From Clonostachys chloroleuca (taxonomy: Eukaryota; Ascomycota; Sordariomycetes; Hypocreales; Bionectriaceae): a DNA stretch of 64,000 nt. Numbering within the stretch: position 1 is the stretch's first letter; each line of letters begins with the position of its first letter. The stretch covers positions 12,214,001 through 12,278,000 of the forward strand of contig JBANAY010000003.1 of assembly GCA_037952775.1 (NCBI GenBank), in the 5' to 3' direction. A program made the translations under genes and the position numbers. The notes under the pieces are model-generated. The model saw nothing but the letters and a program-made list of their open reading frames with translations. It was not told the DNA's origin and did not search any database. Positions 32,822 through 44,460 of the stretch are shown piece after piece.

Positions 32822-34921
32822 CTTTTCTGCCGATCGTTGTTCAATCGCCAATAACGAACCGGCAGCGGTTCGATTGGCGATCCAAGGAACAAAAAGAGAA
32901 TGAAAATAGGCTTTGCTATGCCACGCGGGAGAATTGGGGCGACAGAAGACTCCCTCGGATCTCAACTCGGCTTGTTGCGTGTTGGGAGGCCAAGGGAGCG
33001 GGCGAGTGCGCCTCTATGAACCCAGCGCGGGCTTGAGATTAGATCGCGCGGAATGTCGCAGACAGAGTCGGTCGGAAATGGTCGTGGTTCAGCGCGTACG
33101 CAAAGACATCATCACTCAGGACAAGGGAAGCAATCGTGGGGGAGGCGTACGGGGCATGTCGGTAGGTTTAAATGGGAGGAACGGAGAGGGAGGACAACGG
33201 CTCGGCAAGGGAGCTAATCTCTACTGGAGGTTTTTTTACGTCTCTCACATTGGATGGGAGGGAGCTATGAACTGGCGTCCGACGAAGAATGCCAAGGCTG
33301 GGCAAGAGAATGTTGCAATGAAGGACTGGAGCTGCCAAGCTCGCCATCACCACATGGTTAGAATGCCAAGACCCTTGTCCTTGGGGCCAAGAGCCTCTGA
33401 AAAATGCACCTCTTTTCGTCGTCGCCGGTTTCCACTCCTCTCCCTTCTGCTGCTTCCCTGAGTCTGGTTCCGTCTGCTTCAACAGAGACAGACGCATACC
33501 TGAATTGATCGCCGTCGAGCCTTCGTCAGTCCTCAAAATGGCCAGTCCATCACCGAGAGATTGCCGGTAAACTTAAGCGTATCGCACTGAACCAAGCCAT
33601 GGTTCGCGGTATCGAGGTTGACTTCCAGGCATGGCCGCTGCTAATCCGTTCTGGGGACGCATGAGCATCTTCGGTTGATGGGCCAGGGGTATGCAGTACT
33701 TGCGAATGACTGCCCTAGTTGGGAAAATCACCAGCACCACTGAGGTACGCCAGGTACTCCCGAGGTACTGCTACCTAGCCCACGGTGCTATTGGAGATTA
33801 AAGCCAATGGTATCCGCCATAGATTAGCCGTGGGGGCAACTCTGTATGCCCCGGGTGAAGGTTTATCGATTGCAGGTCGAGTCACTGCAATTTGAAACAT
33901 GGCTCCGAATTCTCAGCCATGCCAAGCCCGTGGCATATTAGAATGAACCACTCTTGCAGTCATTATCTGCCCAGCCAAGCAGAGGCCAAGCAACGACACC
34001 TTCCTACGCCCAGCATTGGCGACACACCCAAAAGTGTACCAGCATTGTCGCTTTCATCCGCGGACAGCGCCTTGGCATGAGCTCTTACCCACCCATTTCA
34101 CCCACGCCAGGTCTCGATCGAGATGGCGGCTTCCAGTAAAAGCAGCCGTGACCTCGCAACTCCCGTAGTTTAGCAGGAATTGCATCCCAGGAAGAAGGCC
34201 ATATCATTGGCAGCCGTTCTGGAGGCGGTGGCTACGCGCGCTAATCCAATGTCTGGCTTCTGAGTTCTCTCCTCTCCAAGCGCGTGATCAGGGCCCTTGC
34301 CAACCTAATAAAGCCGCAGGGCCAAGAAGCCAAGTGCATTGCCTGTAACTCTCGGCATGGTCATCTCGGACTGCCACACACACCATGCTTCCCCAGGCCT
34401 CCGCCGTGGTTGGCCAGCATACGGCATTCGCAATGCCGTCTTGGCAACATGTCGAATGTTATTATCTCTCGGCCCTCTGCTGCAACGCTGCGTACCCTCT
34501 TCTCTCTGCAAGACTTGCGTGTCTCCCTCACCGCCTGCATCCTATCAACGGCATACATGTCCATCAGGTGGCAGGGTCTTTGCCCAGGTGCTCCAATGAC
34601 ATTGTCGCCTCATCAGCCAATGTGCCCAAAATGGCAGATGCTCCCTTTCGGTAGATGAAGTGCCCAGTCACCAGCACCACCTCGATATCACTCTTCCAAA
34701 AACTCAAGTTTCTCCATCAATATCTTTCTCAAATTTCGTATGCGCTTGAAATCTATCTAGAGGCTTAAACGTTCCTTAACATGCAATGATGAAACGATCC
34801 CCCAACGTAGGTTTATAGTGCGGAAACATCCGCTCGCTATAATCTCAGCTTCCAACATGCGTAACAATGCAACCTCTGAAAAGCAAATAATATCGCCAAT
34901 TAAACCAAACGACAGAGTCAT

Positions 34922-34962
<41 letters not shown>

Positions 34963-35024
34963 AAGAGTGGCAGAAGCCTTCCATAAGATGCCTCGCAGAT
35001 AGTTGTCCATCAACCCGCCGTTGC
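32822..35024. other. Intergenic, 2.2 kb with poly-A tract
   Basis: No supportable gene. A GGTAC motif recurs near 33740-33775, and a long A-run lies at 34924-34959. Frames up to 182 codons (32913-33461) appear random in composition. Confidence 0.55.
34924..34959 (+). repeat. (A)36 homopolymer tract
   Basis: Thirty-six consecutive A on the plus strand, 65 bp from the stop codon of the MscL gene, which is on the opposite strand. It could be slippage-expanded DNA or the tail of an old retroposed sequence. No coding remnant is recognisable immediately upstream. Confidence 0.9.
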
Positions 35025-35813
35025 TTAGAATCGGACACGTTCTTCCCGGCCATCCAACCAACTGGTACAATGAATGCACCGGAGAGACTTAAGGCCATCG
35101 GTGTTAGCAAAGCTCATGTCAAGCGTTTCATAAATAGAGCTGAATTTATTGATTTCACCCACCTTCTCGTTGATACGTTGCCTGCAGTATTTACACTTCT
35201 TAGTGTGCTTGATGATCGGATCAGATGAGAATGATGTATAAAGAAGGGCCAGAGCATAGAGCGCCAGGCCAATCATAAAGAACGATACGACCTGATATAT
35301 GAACAGGCTGCGTCCCTAATATCAGCGGCGCAGAGAGGAAATGGGAGGAGGGGGTGCGTTCTTACCCATACGCCATCACAACGGCACCATCATTCTGAGC
35401 CTGCTTGAGGGTGTTGTAGCCCACGGTCTTGTTGTAAGTGTCCCCGACCCGCAGGATCGCAAACTTCTCTTCGATGTTCTTCTTCAGGGGAAGGATCACG
35501 GAGAGCGGCGGCATGAGGATATCCCCAACAAATGACTTGACCAGGTCCGTGAAAATGGATGCGATGCTATAGACGGTCCCCTCAGCGTCAGCCACCCAAA
35601 TGGTTCAGAATGGGCAGGGAGACTTTCTCTCCCTCAACAAACTTACATCAAGCCAAATGCAATTTGAAGGATATTGCCCGAAAAGGCAAAATCAACAAAC
35701 CCGTCGAAGAGCCGCTTCGCCTTGCGTTGGCCGCGCTCCAGGAGTGAGTCGGTCTCACTGGCAGCCGCCTCGTCACGAAACATTGGCGGTCCCCTCTGAT
35801 CCTGTGCCGACAT
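35025..35813 (-). CDS. mscL: Fungal MscL-type mechanosensitive channel
   Basis: Related to bacterial large-conductance mechanosensitive channels, which open under membrane tension; fungal members are assumed to relieve osmotic stress. Exons (high to low) are 35647-35813, 35366-35566, 35163-35307 and 35025-35087, giving 191 residues. TM1 reads GNILQIAFGLIIASIFTDLV and continues SFVGDILMPPLS. A loop with GYNTLKQAQNDGAVVMAYG follows, then TM2 FIYQVVSFFMIGLALYALAL. The tail SSDPIIKHTKKCKYCR ... RCIHCTSWLDGREE adds two CxxC pairs, a small zinc-ribbon-like unit found in fungal but not bacterial forms. Splice acceptors at 35567 and 35308 are the only ones that keep the channel frame. The last intron (35088-35162) is stop-free on its own. 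Confidence 0.9.
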
Positions 35814-36853
35814 GATTCTGTTAGGCCTTCAGGCGCGTGCCATACACAAAAGTTTTAGGACTGGTTTGAGGGCCGTTTAATTCTCTTAATTGTCGATGTA
35901 GGATTGAGGGCGACACTACTTAATCGTGAGGGGGGGGTTGGCAGATCAAAGAGCGTGCATCTCCCTAATCCAGAAACAGGCTCCAGGGTTGATCGCCGAT
36001 AGACACAGGCGCGTGCATCCGGGAAGCTGCCTACATAAAGTAACACCACGTCGGATCTTTTATCCCGTTGCGTCTTTCTGTAACGACACTCGCAGTTGAT
36101 TTGCATGAGACAATGCAAGCTTCCTGAATTCATGCAAGACTGGCTGCCTGATTATCCGTGGATACCTTGTTGTCCAGCCCTGTAACAAAGACCCCGGCCA
36201 CAACGCTTCAGCGAGCATGCTTCCCCCAATTGGGGGACAGAAAAATTGAGGCATCAAATTGAAGGATGGTTACGAACAGGACACTTTCTACGATGATTGA
36301 GTTATATATCTGGGTAAACCGATATGAACTGATAGTTTCTACTTTGTTTTTTCTTGCAGATGTATCATTAGCCCTCAATAATCTGACAATACCGGCTGTA
36401 GCCTCAGGAATAAGCAGCACATGTTTGACTGTCCCAAATTCAATGTCACCAGTTGGCTCTCAATACTAAAGACACAACAGAAGTTTGTTTGATGAGAAGG
36501 AATATTTGCGGAATGACCGCCCGAAATTGGGCACTGTTGGATTAACTCATCATATTTGCCAGGTGTCTTATCTAGCTCTCTTAAGAACCATCTTGGGTTG
36601 GCCAACAAAAGAGTGCCGTTCTAAGTGCCAAACGTATATGCAACGAACACTATGAAGCTAGAGGATAACATGCCAAGCCGATGATGTATTAAGCCTTTTA
36701 TCGAAGATCTCTCTAAAGGATTTTGGATTCCTACGTGTTATCCTAAAAGGTCTACTTTCGCTCCCGTTGCTCTGGTCCTTCACGACATCGACATTCTTCG
36801 TTTTTATTTTCTCTAAATCCGGTGTCCTGCCGCATAACCTGGTGCCAAACCAA
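35814..36853. other. Intergenic, MscL 5' / HIS5 3'
   Basis: About 1 kb holding the MscL upstream region, a degenerate repeat element (36227-36455) and the HIS5 3' UTR. No gene is seen. Confidence 0.6.
36227..36455 (-). mobile_element. Short inverted-repeat element, copy 3 (degenerate)
   Basis: A 229-bp diverged copy in reverse orientation. The left end is CAATTGGGGGACAG; the right end contains CAATGTCACCAGTTG. Internal AATAAGCAGC, TCAATAATCTGA and CAATACCGG match the complement of the other copies. The flanking 5-mers (TCCCC, GCTCT) do not match, so it is probably the oldest copy. Confidence 0.65.
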
Positions 36854-38123
36854 TTAATTCAATGTCCCCCGAACCTCAGCCAATATCCTGGTTATCGACG
36901 CGAGGAATCTCGTCACCTCTGGCTCACTACCGACAGTGATGCGCAAGCAGCCCAGACATCCGTGCTCCTTTCCTCGGAATCGGACGACCACGCCCTGGGT
37001 CTCGGCCAGCTTCTCATACACAGCGAGGGCAGTCGTGTTGTCGGGGTTACCCTGGGCATCCAGCATCTCATACAGCAGGAAGTTGCTCGATGTGCCGCCC
37101 CTCAGCCTGCCCACACCACTGACCTTGGGCAGTTCCTGCAGGAGACGCTCCCTCTGCTCAACCAGCTTTGCGCGGTTCCCACGCATGACGGAGAGCCCCT
37201 GCTCCCCCAAGGCGTACGAGGCCAGGGTGCTAGTCGGGTTGGAGATGTTGTAGGGGGCCTTGAGGTTGTTGAGGAGCTGGGCGATGGGCGGCGAGGTGAA
37301 AGCCACGCCGAGGCGGATCCCGGCCATCCCAAAGGCTTTGGACAGGGTCTGCATGACGACCAGGTTGGGGAACTCGGTGACCCATTCGGCGAGAGAGGCA
37401 TCCTCGGGGGCAAAGTCGATGTATGCCTCGTCTACGACGACGATGCCGTTCCACGTGGGGTGGGAGAGAATCTGCTGGATGTCCGACTTGGCGAGAAGAG
37501 ATCCTGTAGGGTTTCCAGGGGAGCATAGGTAGGCGAGCTTGATATTGGGCTCGTTCGAGAGGGTATCCAAAATGGCAGGGACGTCAAGGGCGAAGTCTGG
37601 GGCTGGGAGTAGAGGCACCTTGACCAGGGAGACATCGTTGACCTGGGCAGAAACCGCGTACATGCCGTATGTTGGGGGACAGGTGAGGATGCGGTCCTTG
37701 CCAGGGACGCAAAAACATCTTAGCAGGGCATCAATGGCCTCGTCACTGCCAACACCGACGAACAGGTGGTCTGGGGTGAGGGTCTTTGGGGTGTGGGCGT
37801 GGGTGTTGCGCAGATTGCACAGCAGCCGCTTGAGATCATGCTGGTGAGGGTCAGGATAGCGATTGAGGCCCATCAGATTGAGGGTGAGGGGGCCCTCGGT
37901 GATGGCTTTTACATCAGCTGGGAAAGGACTGAAGGCGTTCTCATTGGCATCCAGCAAGATGTTCTTGCCATCATCCTTGTAGTCACTGGAACAATTTGTG
38001 TGAGCGTGCGGCCATTGGGGATCTTTCGGTCTAGGATGCTTGAACTTACTCTCGAGCGCAGCGATAGGGCTGGAGAGCGAGGATATTGGGCCTGGCGCAG
38101 GTTTCAAGATTGAAAGCAGGCAT
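36854..38123 (-). CDS. his5: Histidinol-phosphate aminotransferase
   Basis: A PLP enzyme that transfers an amino group from glutamate to imidazole-acetol phosphate in histidine synthesis. Exons are 38050-38123 and 36854-37985, giving 401 residues, the normal length. It starts MPAFNLETCARPNILALQPY and continues RCARDDYKDDGKNILLDANENAFSPFP across a 64-bp intron. The fold-type I landmarks are all present: VGVGSDEAIDALLRCF, SPGNPTGS, VVDEAYIDFA, and the PLP-lysine context TLSKAFGMAGIRLGVAF. The phosphate-binding Arg lies near the C-terminus in CLRITVGSE. The longer unspliced frame starting at 38338 is wrong: the real N-terminus is in another frame, fixed by the conserved ARPNI motif and a canonical gtaagt donor. 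Confidence 0.96.
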
Positions 38124-40525
38124 GGTTGCGGCGTGCTCTGGTTCAAGAGTTGGTCGAGAAACTGAATTGACTTTCCAGAAGAAAGCACCCCCAGTATATA
38201 AAGACAGAACTGCAGCCCCCTGCTTGTGGTTGTGGTTGGCGGGAATGAGTAACAGGCTTGCGAATTCAGTTTGATGGCGTCGAGGGGCTCAAAGTGCGTC
38301 CCCGACTCCGGAGGCACGGCGGGTTTCGGCGCCCCCACACAGTCATCGATGCACCATCAAGGCCTAAACGAGTAGAAACGTGTCGCCGAAGCTGTTTCTC
38401 ATGGGCATGCAGTAACATATTGGGCAAAAAGTGTAGAATAAATACTCAATTGCCTCGCTGGCCAGATATCATTGGAAAACTGCATAGTGCTTCTCCAAAC
38501 TTGTCCCAGAAGTCACTCGTCAGCTTTTTCTCCAAGTCATATACCTTGGGTACTACCTTATCGTGGAATCAGGTTGAACTTTTGGATATTATAGGCTGGT
38601 CAAGGTACCAGCCCAGGCAGTAGAAGTGCACATCCAAGCACTAGTTCGGCTCGTAAGTTCGGGCAGATGCCGCCAATGTAACTCCTATCAAGCTATGGCG
38701 TATCGTACGTGGCAACGCAATAAAATGGTGACAACCCTTACATGCGACGAGACGTCACCGAAGGTCAGATCGTGCGGTGCTGGTGGCAGGGCCGGAATTC
38801 AGATATCCTCTTTCGGGTAGACTGTGTGTCACCTTTTCACCAGCTGTAGCCATCTGGCTCCGGGATTATGCCTGTACCTGGCAAGATTGACAAATCATCT
38901 TGCAACCAAAGCACTCTATTTCTGAGCGGCTTGTTTAGTTGTTCCTGGCTGTCATGAGATTGTCGGATGGCACTGGGTCCGATTCATACAGGTGGTTCAG
39001 TTCACCAGACAATATGAGAATGATCGCAATGCATCTCGGCTAAATAGCACGGACAGAAAATTGTGGGTGACGCATTTGTTTCCGCATCCATTGCTTCCTC
39101 TTCTATCATCCAATCTATTTTGCAACCGTTAGAATGAGGTTCCATATGCCTATTCAACAGACATGGACACGATAGCTTCCCCCGAGGCCCTGGAAGACCT
39201 CTGGCTAAGATCCATAGGTACTAAGTCATTTCAAGTATCCTACAGAGTCTCCAAACAAGAGAAACTGCGACACATCTAAGGATCGTTTAGGAGCCTAGAT
39301 GAAATCCTTTTCTGGGTAGTCAAGCACATAAGTAAAATAATCCAGAGAGTTGTTGCTTTAGTTGCGACTTGTTACTCCAGCGTTGATCTACCTGTTCCTA
39401 CACAATGGCAGCTCCAGTCTGGACAGCTGTGGGCCAGGCTGCCTCTAAGGCCCTGCACAAGTTCTAGGCGACAACGTGTAGCGAGTGTCAGCACTCACGG
39501 ATTGGTAGGAATTAGGTGGGCGCCATTATATAATCACCCAGACTTCGCAGCAATAAACCTGATAGCCGCAGCTCTTTGGCTTCATCCGGATCATCTGACG
39601 ACTGATCAATATCCCGTCGCCTTCTCGGTCATCGCCTTATTCCTACATTGGAGTGGCAGCTAAGTCATCGCCGAGACTTTCTGGCACTCCCTTTCCCGCC
39701 ATCTCCTCCGCTGATCTGCGTCGACACTCGCTACCCGGCTCCAATTGCCGCCAGGCCTTTTTAACTGGTGCTCCTCTGCAGGCAATCCATGTAGAAGCGC
39801 GAGCCGCGCAAGCAAGAGAAAGAAAGAGTCAGACACACCCTGGCTGTCACAGAGACCTCATTGGCCTTCACCGTCTCATCCTGTGGTGCGACTCGAAACA
39901 GAGGGTGATTGCATGCATTGTCCCTCCTCGCAAGGACCAGCCGGGTTTTTGCAGCGAGTCTCTTCAGAGGCGACCTCCGAGTAAGCTAGCTGCTGCTAGA
40001 GATCGTGCCGAGCGTGGGAACAAGCCATCGCGCGTGCATTTTGCGACAATCACTCACCGCGCTCCCTTGTGGTCACGGCCACCACAGCCACCGGTCCCGA
40101 GGTCCATTGATCGTCCCTTTATCGGCTCGCAGCGTCCTTGATGCTCTGCTCTTCTCGAGCTTGCCACCCTTTCCAGTCGAATCCTGGCGCGTTGCCGCAT
40201 TTGTTGGCCTGAGGTCTGCGGGACCCCTGCCCCCACAAACATCTTCAAACAACCTTACGCTGCCACGAAACACCGTCTGTCAACCGAGCTTCTGATACCA
40301 GCGCCAGCCCGATCATCCTTCCAGCAGCCTGTCTGCCAAACCCCTTCACGCACTTCGGGCACGATCCCTACTTGGCCCCCTGCGCCACCTCGTCACCCGA
40401 GCCAGGCAAGATCCTCACCGGCCACCACATTCACCGACCCCGACTCGTTTTGTACCTGAGACATAGGAGAGGGGGAGACCTGTTAATTAATAAGGCAATA
40501 AAAAAAATTTAAAAGCCCGTTCGCC
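38124..40525. other. Intergenic, 2.4 kb between divergent genes
   Basis: HIS5 promoter at the left and a long CT-rich leader of the Snf11-like gene at the right (about 39650-40525). One tiny coding-like frame lies at 39405-39467. No other gene is seen. Confidence 0.55.
39405..39467 (+). CDS. Possible 20-codon small ORF, unknown
   Basis: ATG-to-TAG frame encoding MAAPVWTAVGQAASKALHKF. The codons look like those of expressed genes, and the peptide resembles an amphipathic mitochondrial N-terminus. It may be a first exon or a gene relic. No downstream continuation was found, so confidence is low. Confidence 0.22.
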   Translation: MAAPVWTAVGQAASKALHKF

Positions 40526-42255
40526 ATGTACGCCGCAGGCTATGGCTTTGGGAACGCTGCTCCTAATTTCAACGCCGGCGCCCCACAACAACCCGGAGGG
40601 CAACAGCAGCAGCACCTCATGTACAACCAGCAACAACAGTTCGCCGGCATGGCTCCCCAGGCTGCCTTTGCGCCGGGAGCCAACGCCCAGATGATGCCTG
40701 GTGGCTCTGCGGGCATGATGCAAAACGCAGGCATGCCCCATATGGGAGCGAATGGCCAGAGTAAGTTCCCATCTCCGTTGCTTGTCCCCCCCATCGAGGT
40801 GCCCGTTGCGTTCCGTTTGCTACGAGGATGCACCTCGCCATGGCATCACGATGTCATCTCACGTTGCCTCGTGTTTCTCGTCAGTGGTGCTTGGCTCCAA
40901 GCCTGTCGTCGCAATGCGCGGCCAGCAGGCGCAGTCACCGCGACTGTGTAGCCTCGATGATCGTTGTTTCCTCCCAAACGCGTTTGCGCCCTGACTAACC
41001 CGGCTCATGGTTGTAGTGCCTAACTATCAGCAACAATTCGCCGGCAATCCGTACGGTCAGGTCATACCGCCTGGAATGACACCTCCCAATTTCAATCAAA
41101 ACAACTTCATGGTGGCCGGCGGCGCCATGCAGGGATTTCCCATGAATCAGTCCGGCATGCCTCAACATCAGCAGCAGCAACCGCAACCGAATCAGCAACA
41201 GCAACAAGCTCAGCATCAACAGCAGCAGCAGATGCTACAGCGACTTGCTCAGCAGCAAGGTCATTCATCGATGAATCAGATGTCGAGTCCTCAAAGACCA
41301 CCCAGTGCCGCCCAGTCCACGCCAACCAATGCCCTCCCATCCCAACAAGGTCAATTCCAACCGCCCCCGCCGCCTCAGCAACAGCAGCAACAACCACAGC
41401 CTCAACAACCGCAGCCACCTCAACAGCCGCAGCAGCAACCATCACAGCCTCAACAGCAGCAGCACCAAACCCCGACGCCTGCGCACGCACAAACACCAAC
41501 TAGTTTCCAGCCACAGAGTGCCGATGGAGTGACGCCAAGCACGCCCAGCTTCCCTCCAAACCCCGTCAGCCAGCAAGCCACGCCTACTGGAACAGGAACA
41601 GAGGCTCGGGACAACCAGAGATTCACGTTGCTACTTGATATCAACCACGAGCTCCTATATGAGTCAATCCAGATCCAAAAGTCCCAGGTAGAGCTGAAAA
41701 AGGAGCTCGCCGCTGAGGGTAAGGCAGCCCCGGACCAGAAATTAAACGAAGAGCAAGCAGCTCTGCAGCAAGACTATGTCCAGTACGTGCTCAACCGTTC
41801 AGCATTTGTCAAATCTTCTCCTTATTAACCGTTTCTCCAGATGCATGCGCCGGCTGCAATCCAACTTATCATATTTAGCAGCGTTAGCAGATCGCAAACC
41901 CGATACCAAACTGCTTCCCTGCCCTGCGCATATGACACCGCCCCCTTTGAACTTATCCATCAAGCTACGAGCGCCCCCATTCGTTCCCGAAGGAGCCGAT
42001 TCCAAGGTCGATCCTGTCACAGATCGAGTAGAGCGGGATGCGGACATCAAAGATCTATATGCACGTCTACAAGCCTGCTTTCCGGGAATTGATCCTACCA
42101 AAGAACCTGCGCACCGCCAAGGTATAGCGCAACCACAAAAACCGAGCAACGTGGGGAATCCCCAAGCAGCAGTCCCCAATCCCAATCCTCAAAACGCACA
42201 TCATGCAAAGATGGGCAGTTTACCATCTGCGAATTACAGCGGGATGGGCGCATAA
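40526..42255 (+). CDS. Glutamine-rich Snf11-like protein, putative SWI/SNF subunit
   Basis: Exons are 40526-40760, 41017-41782 and 41841-42255, giving 471 residues. The N-terminal 300 residues are low-complexity Gln/Pro/Met/Asn (MYAAGYGFGNAAPN...), with long runs of CAG/CAA codons. The conserved part follows: RFTLLLDINHELLYESIQIQ, a short helical linker, then CMRRLQSNLSYLAALAD, CPAHMTPPPL and LYARLQACFPGID. This pattern (LLLxIN near the start, RLQxNLxYLA later, Pro-rich PPP, final LY..L...F) matches the yeast chromatin-remodelling subunit Snf11. In moulds similar proteins are often labelled only as glutamine-repeat protein. Nuclear action is inferred. Exon 1 is joined by an a|tg split codon, so its frame is fixed. 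The SWI/SNF role is an inference from pattern only. Confidence 0.82.
41162..41470 (+). repeat. CAG/CAA polyglutamine-coding repeat
   Basis: Inside exon 2 of the Snf11-like gene, imperfect CAG/CAA/CCG/CCT triplets encode alternating Gln and Pro runs. Such tracts often vary in length between strains. Confidence 0.85.
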
Positions 42256-43240
42256 CCAGGGGCGTAATGCCACTGAGTATAACTTCATGCGCGTGTCAAA
42301 ATGTGTATACCTTTTTGACTATTCTATCCATCTTCCTGCCTCGTGCATCACCGACGCTTTCCATACTCCCCAATCTGTTGTAACATGGGGTTTAAAAAGC
42401 ATGGTGCTTTTAATTTGTTATGGCTCACATCATGGGAAGTTTCCTTTTGTGAGCGGCGTTTATGAATGTATGCTATGGGGATGTTTTTGCCATTGTTTCT
42501 TCTCAGTTGTGTCTTCTCAAATCCCGAACGACTACAAACCGTGCAAACGAAGAAATGTCAGAAAGCCCTGCAAGCAATGCATCGTTGTAGGAGTGGCATC
42601 GCGGCCAGTCAGAGAGTGGCATGACGGGCAAACGGATGGCGGCGTTGGAGTCGTAATATCTGGAGGCATCGATTTCGGATTATGATATAAGGGACCGGAA
42701 AACATTGGAGTAGCAAAAGAGAACGGTTTGAATATAGCTAGTTAGAATAAGCATGTATGTAAGGTTAATAGCGAAAGCGAAACGCTCGGTTCGTCGATGC
42801 TGAGGCCCAAGTATGCGTTGAGCAAACATTTCGGAGCCATGAAATGGAAATGAAGTCCTTTCCAATCCAGTACGGTTGGAAGAATGAAGTAGGTGGAATG
42901 TTTGGTACTCAGCAGCTTTAAGAACTGGGGGTTTATCCACCACAATATTCCCGGTCTTCATACATCTACCCATGGGAGCGGAAGACCGACCCATATTACT
43001 CCAATGCTCTGTATTTAGAGTCAATTGGTAAGATCCTCCTTGATTCAACGGTAAATAGGTAGTTGAGCGGTATTTCCTCCCCCAAATGCATAGCAAGGAG
43101 CCGCGTTGGATTGAGCATCCGATCAGCGCCTTGTCATGCTTGGCACCCCTCATTCCCACCCCGATCACGGTATTGGAAGCTGGCCGGAACGCTGGCATTA
43201 TGATTTTTACTCTTATTTTTCTTTTTATACATAATCGAGT
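42256..43240. other. Convergent 3' region
   Basis: About 1 kb between convergent stops. A 172-codon minus frame (42680-43198) has no family resemblance and overlaps likely 3' UTR; I do not call it. Confidence 0.55.
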
Positions 43241-43594
43241 TCACTTGTTCGCTTTTCCCACGCCATTGTCGTCATTGTGGAAGCCTAACCAGTCGCCCAG
43301 CATGCCACCCGGCTTCGGCACAGGGCACTCTCTCCGTACCCTCTGGGAGCCGCCCTCCACGTCACCCGGGTCGTTGAATTGTACAATTCCGTCCTTGATA
43401 TCTGACTGTTCTTTGCGCCTCCATACCCTCCTCTTGCCGTTCTCGTCTACCATGACATCGCCATCTGCAAATTTCGTCGCCGGTACGGGGCAGGGGAGTA
43501 GGTGTGGAAGCGCGACAACGAAGAAACTGGCGACGACGGTCGTAGCGAAGAGGGATGAGGTCATCCGAGACTTGGGGTGAAGAATAGGTGGCAT
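43241..43594 (-). CDS. Small single-pass membrane protein, unknown
   Basis: A 117-residue frame starts MPPILHPKSRMTSSLF. A clear hydrophobic helix (SLFATTVVASFFVVALPHLLP) near the N-terminus is preceded by basic residues. A hydrophilic domain follows, with DENGKRRVWRRKEQ and a conserved-looking ending (RECPVPKPGGMLGDWLGFH). This topology fits an ER or mitochondrial inner-membrane assembly factor, but I do not recognise the family. The frame is open upstream to 43741, so the start could be earlier; the Met chosen gives the helix a typical position. It lies head to head with the PP4 gene. Confidence 0.65.
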   Translation of the reverse strand: MPPILHPKSRMTSSLFATTVVASFFVVALPHLLPCPVPATKFADGDVMVDENGKRRVWRRKEQSDIKDGIVQFNDPGDVEGGSQRVRRECPVPKPGGMLGDWLGFHNDDNGVGKANK

Positions 43595-44460
43595 AATAGG
43601 GAACTCTGTGGTGGTGTCGTCGAAGCTTCGTGTGCCGTGGGGAATATAATGTCGCCTGTGTGACTTTTCCGCTTTACCGAGAACCTGCAAGTTTGCCCAA
43701 TTGGACGTTAGAGACGGGTCAGGACGCGATTGGGGACCCAATTCCTATTGTACTCACCTCTCTTCAGCGATACCATCCTCCCTGACGACTCAGTAGACGC
43801 CAGCTTGGGGGTGGACTGATGCTGCGATATTTGTAGGAGCGATCCGGAATGCGTTGAATTGGCTGGACGAGGATTGGATAGCCTCGTACGAGTGACATGG
43901 GTACATGGGTACCTAGCAGGCGCTGTCAGCTGGCTGTCATCGTGCAGAAATTCTTAATTATCGTAACTGTACGTATTAGGTTAAGAGCCCACTGGCCCGT
44001 CTGGATCGGGAAAACTTGTTTTCCGGGTTTCTGGAAGCCGGCCCACGTTTGGCGGGAAACAACACGGCATCCGTAAAGGGTAGGCGGTGGGAAGCTCTCC
44101 AGCGGGACGATACCCACCTAGAGGGGCTCCCGTCCAGGTGCTATTAGTGTTCCGTTCCGGGCATCCAGGCCGTCGATTTACAGGGCCAACATGTCGCAAA
44201 CGAGCCGAGCAGCAGTTTATCGACACATCGCGTGCCCAATTTATCCTACGCGCAGAGCCACTGCCGCATCACCACCGCCACCAGCATTTCGCAGAACACA
44301 GACCGAGGCTTCCTTACATTTCTACGGCGCCAACTACGATCTGCTATCAATCTCGACATCCTTTTGCAATAATGTTTTGATCCCGCATGTTTGTCATCCC
44401 CAGCAGTCAATATTTTTGGCACGGAGCTTCACGTGCTGAAATCCTCTACGCCGTTCCGCC
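43595..44460. promoter_or_regulatory. Shared divergent upstream region of small membrane protein and PP4
   Basis: An 866-bp region between two head-to-head starts, so it must contain both promoters. No specific binding site can be claimed. An intron acceptor-like site near 43685 could belong to a 5' UTR intron of the minus-strand gene. Confidence 0.45.

Noticed and set aside
34818..35228. 136-codon plus frame with poly-Lys
   Set aside because: The Lys run is just the A36 tract; the rest is antisense to MscL.
35366..35582. Apparent frameshifts in MscL at introns 1 and 2
   Set aside because: They appear only if the nearest AG is used. The acceptors gtctatag (35567) and gacgcag (35308) keep the frame and restore the TM segments.
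36767..37528. 253-codon plus frame
   Set aside because: Antisense shadow of HIS5.
37986..38338. Longer HIS5 N-terminus (494-codon frame)
   Set aside because: It reads through an intron. The true N-terminus, with the conserved ARPNI motif, is in another frame.
42680..43198. 172-codon minus frame
   Set aside because: No recognisable domain; it lies in a convergent 3' region.
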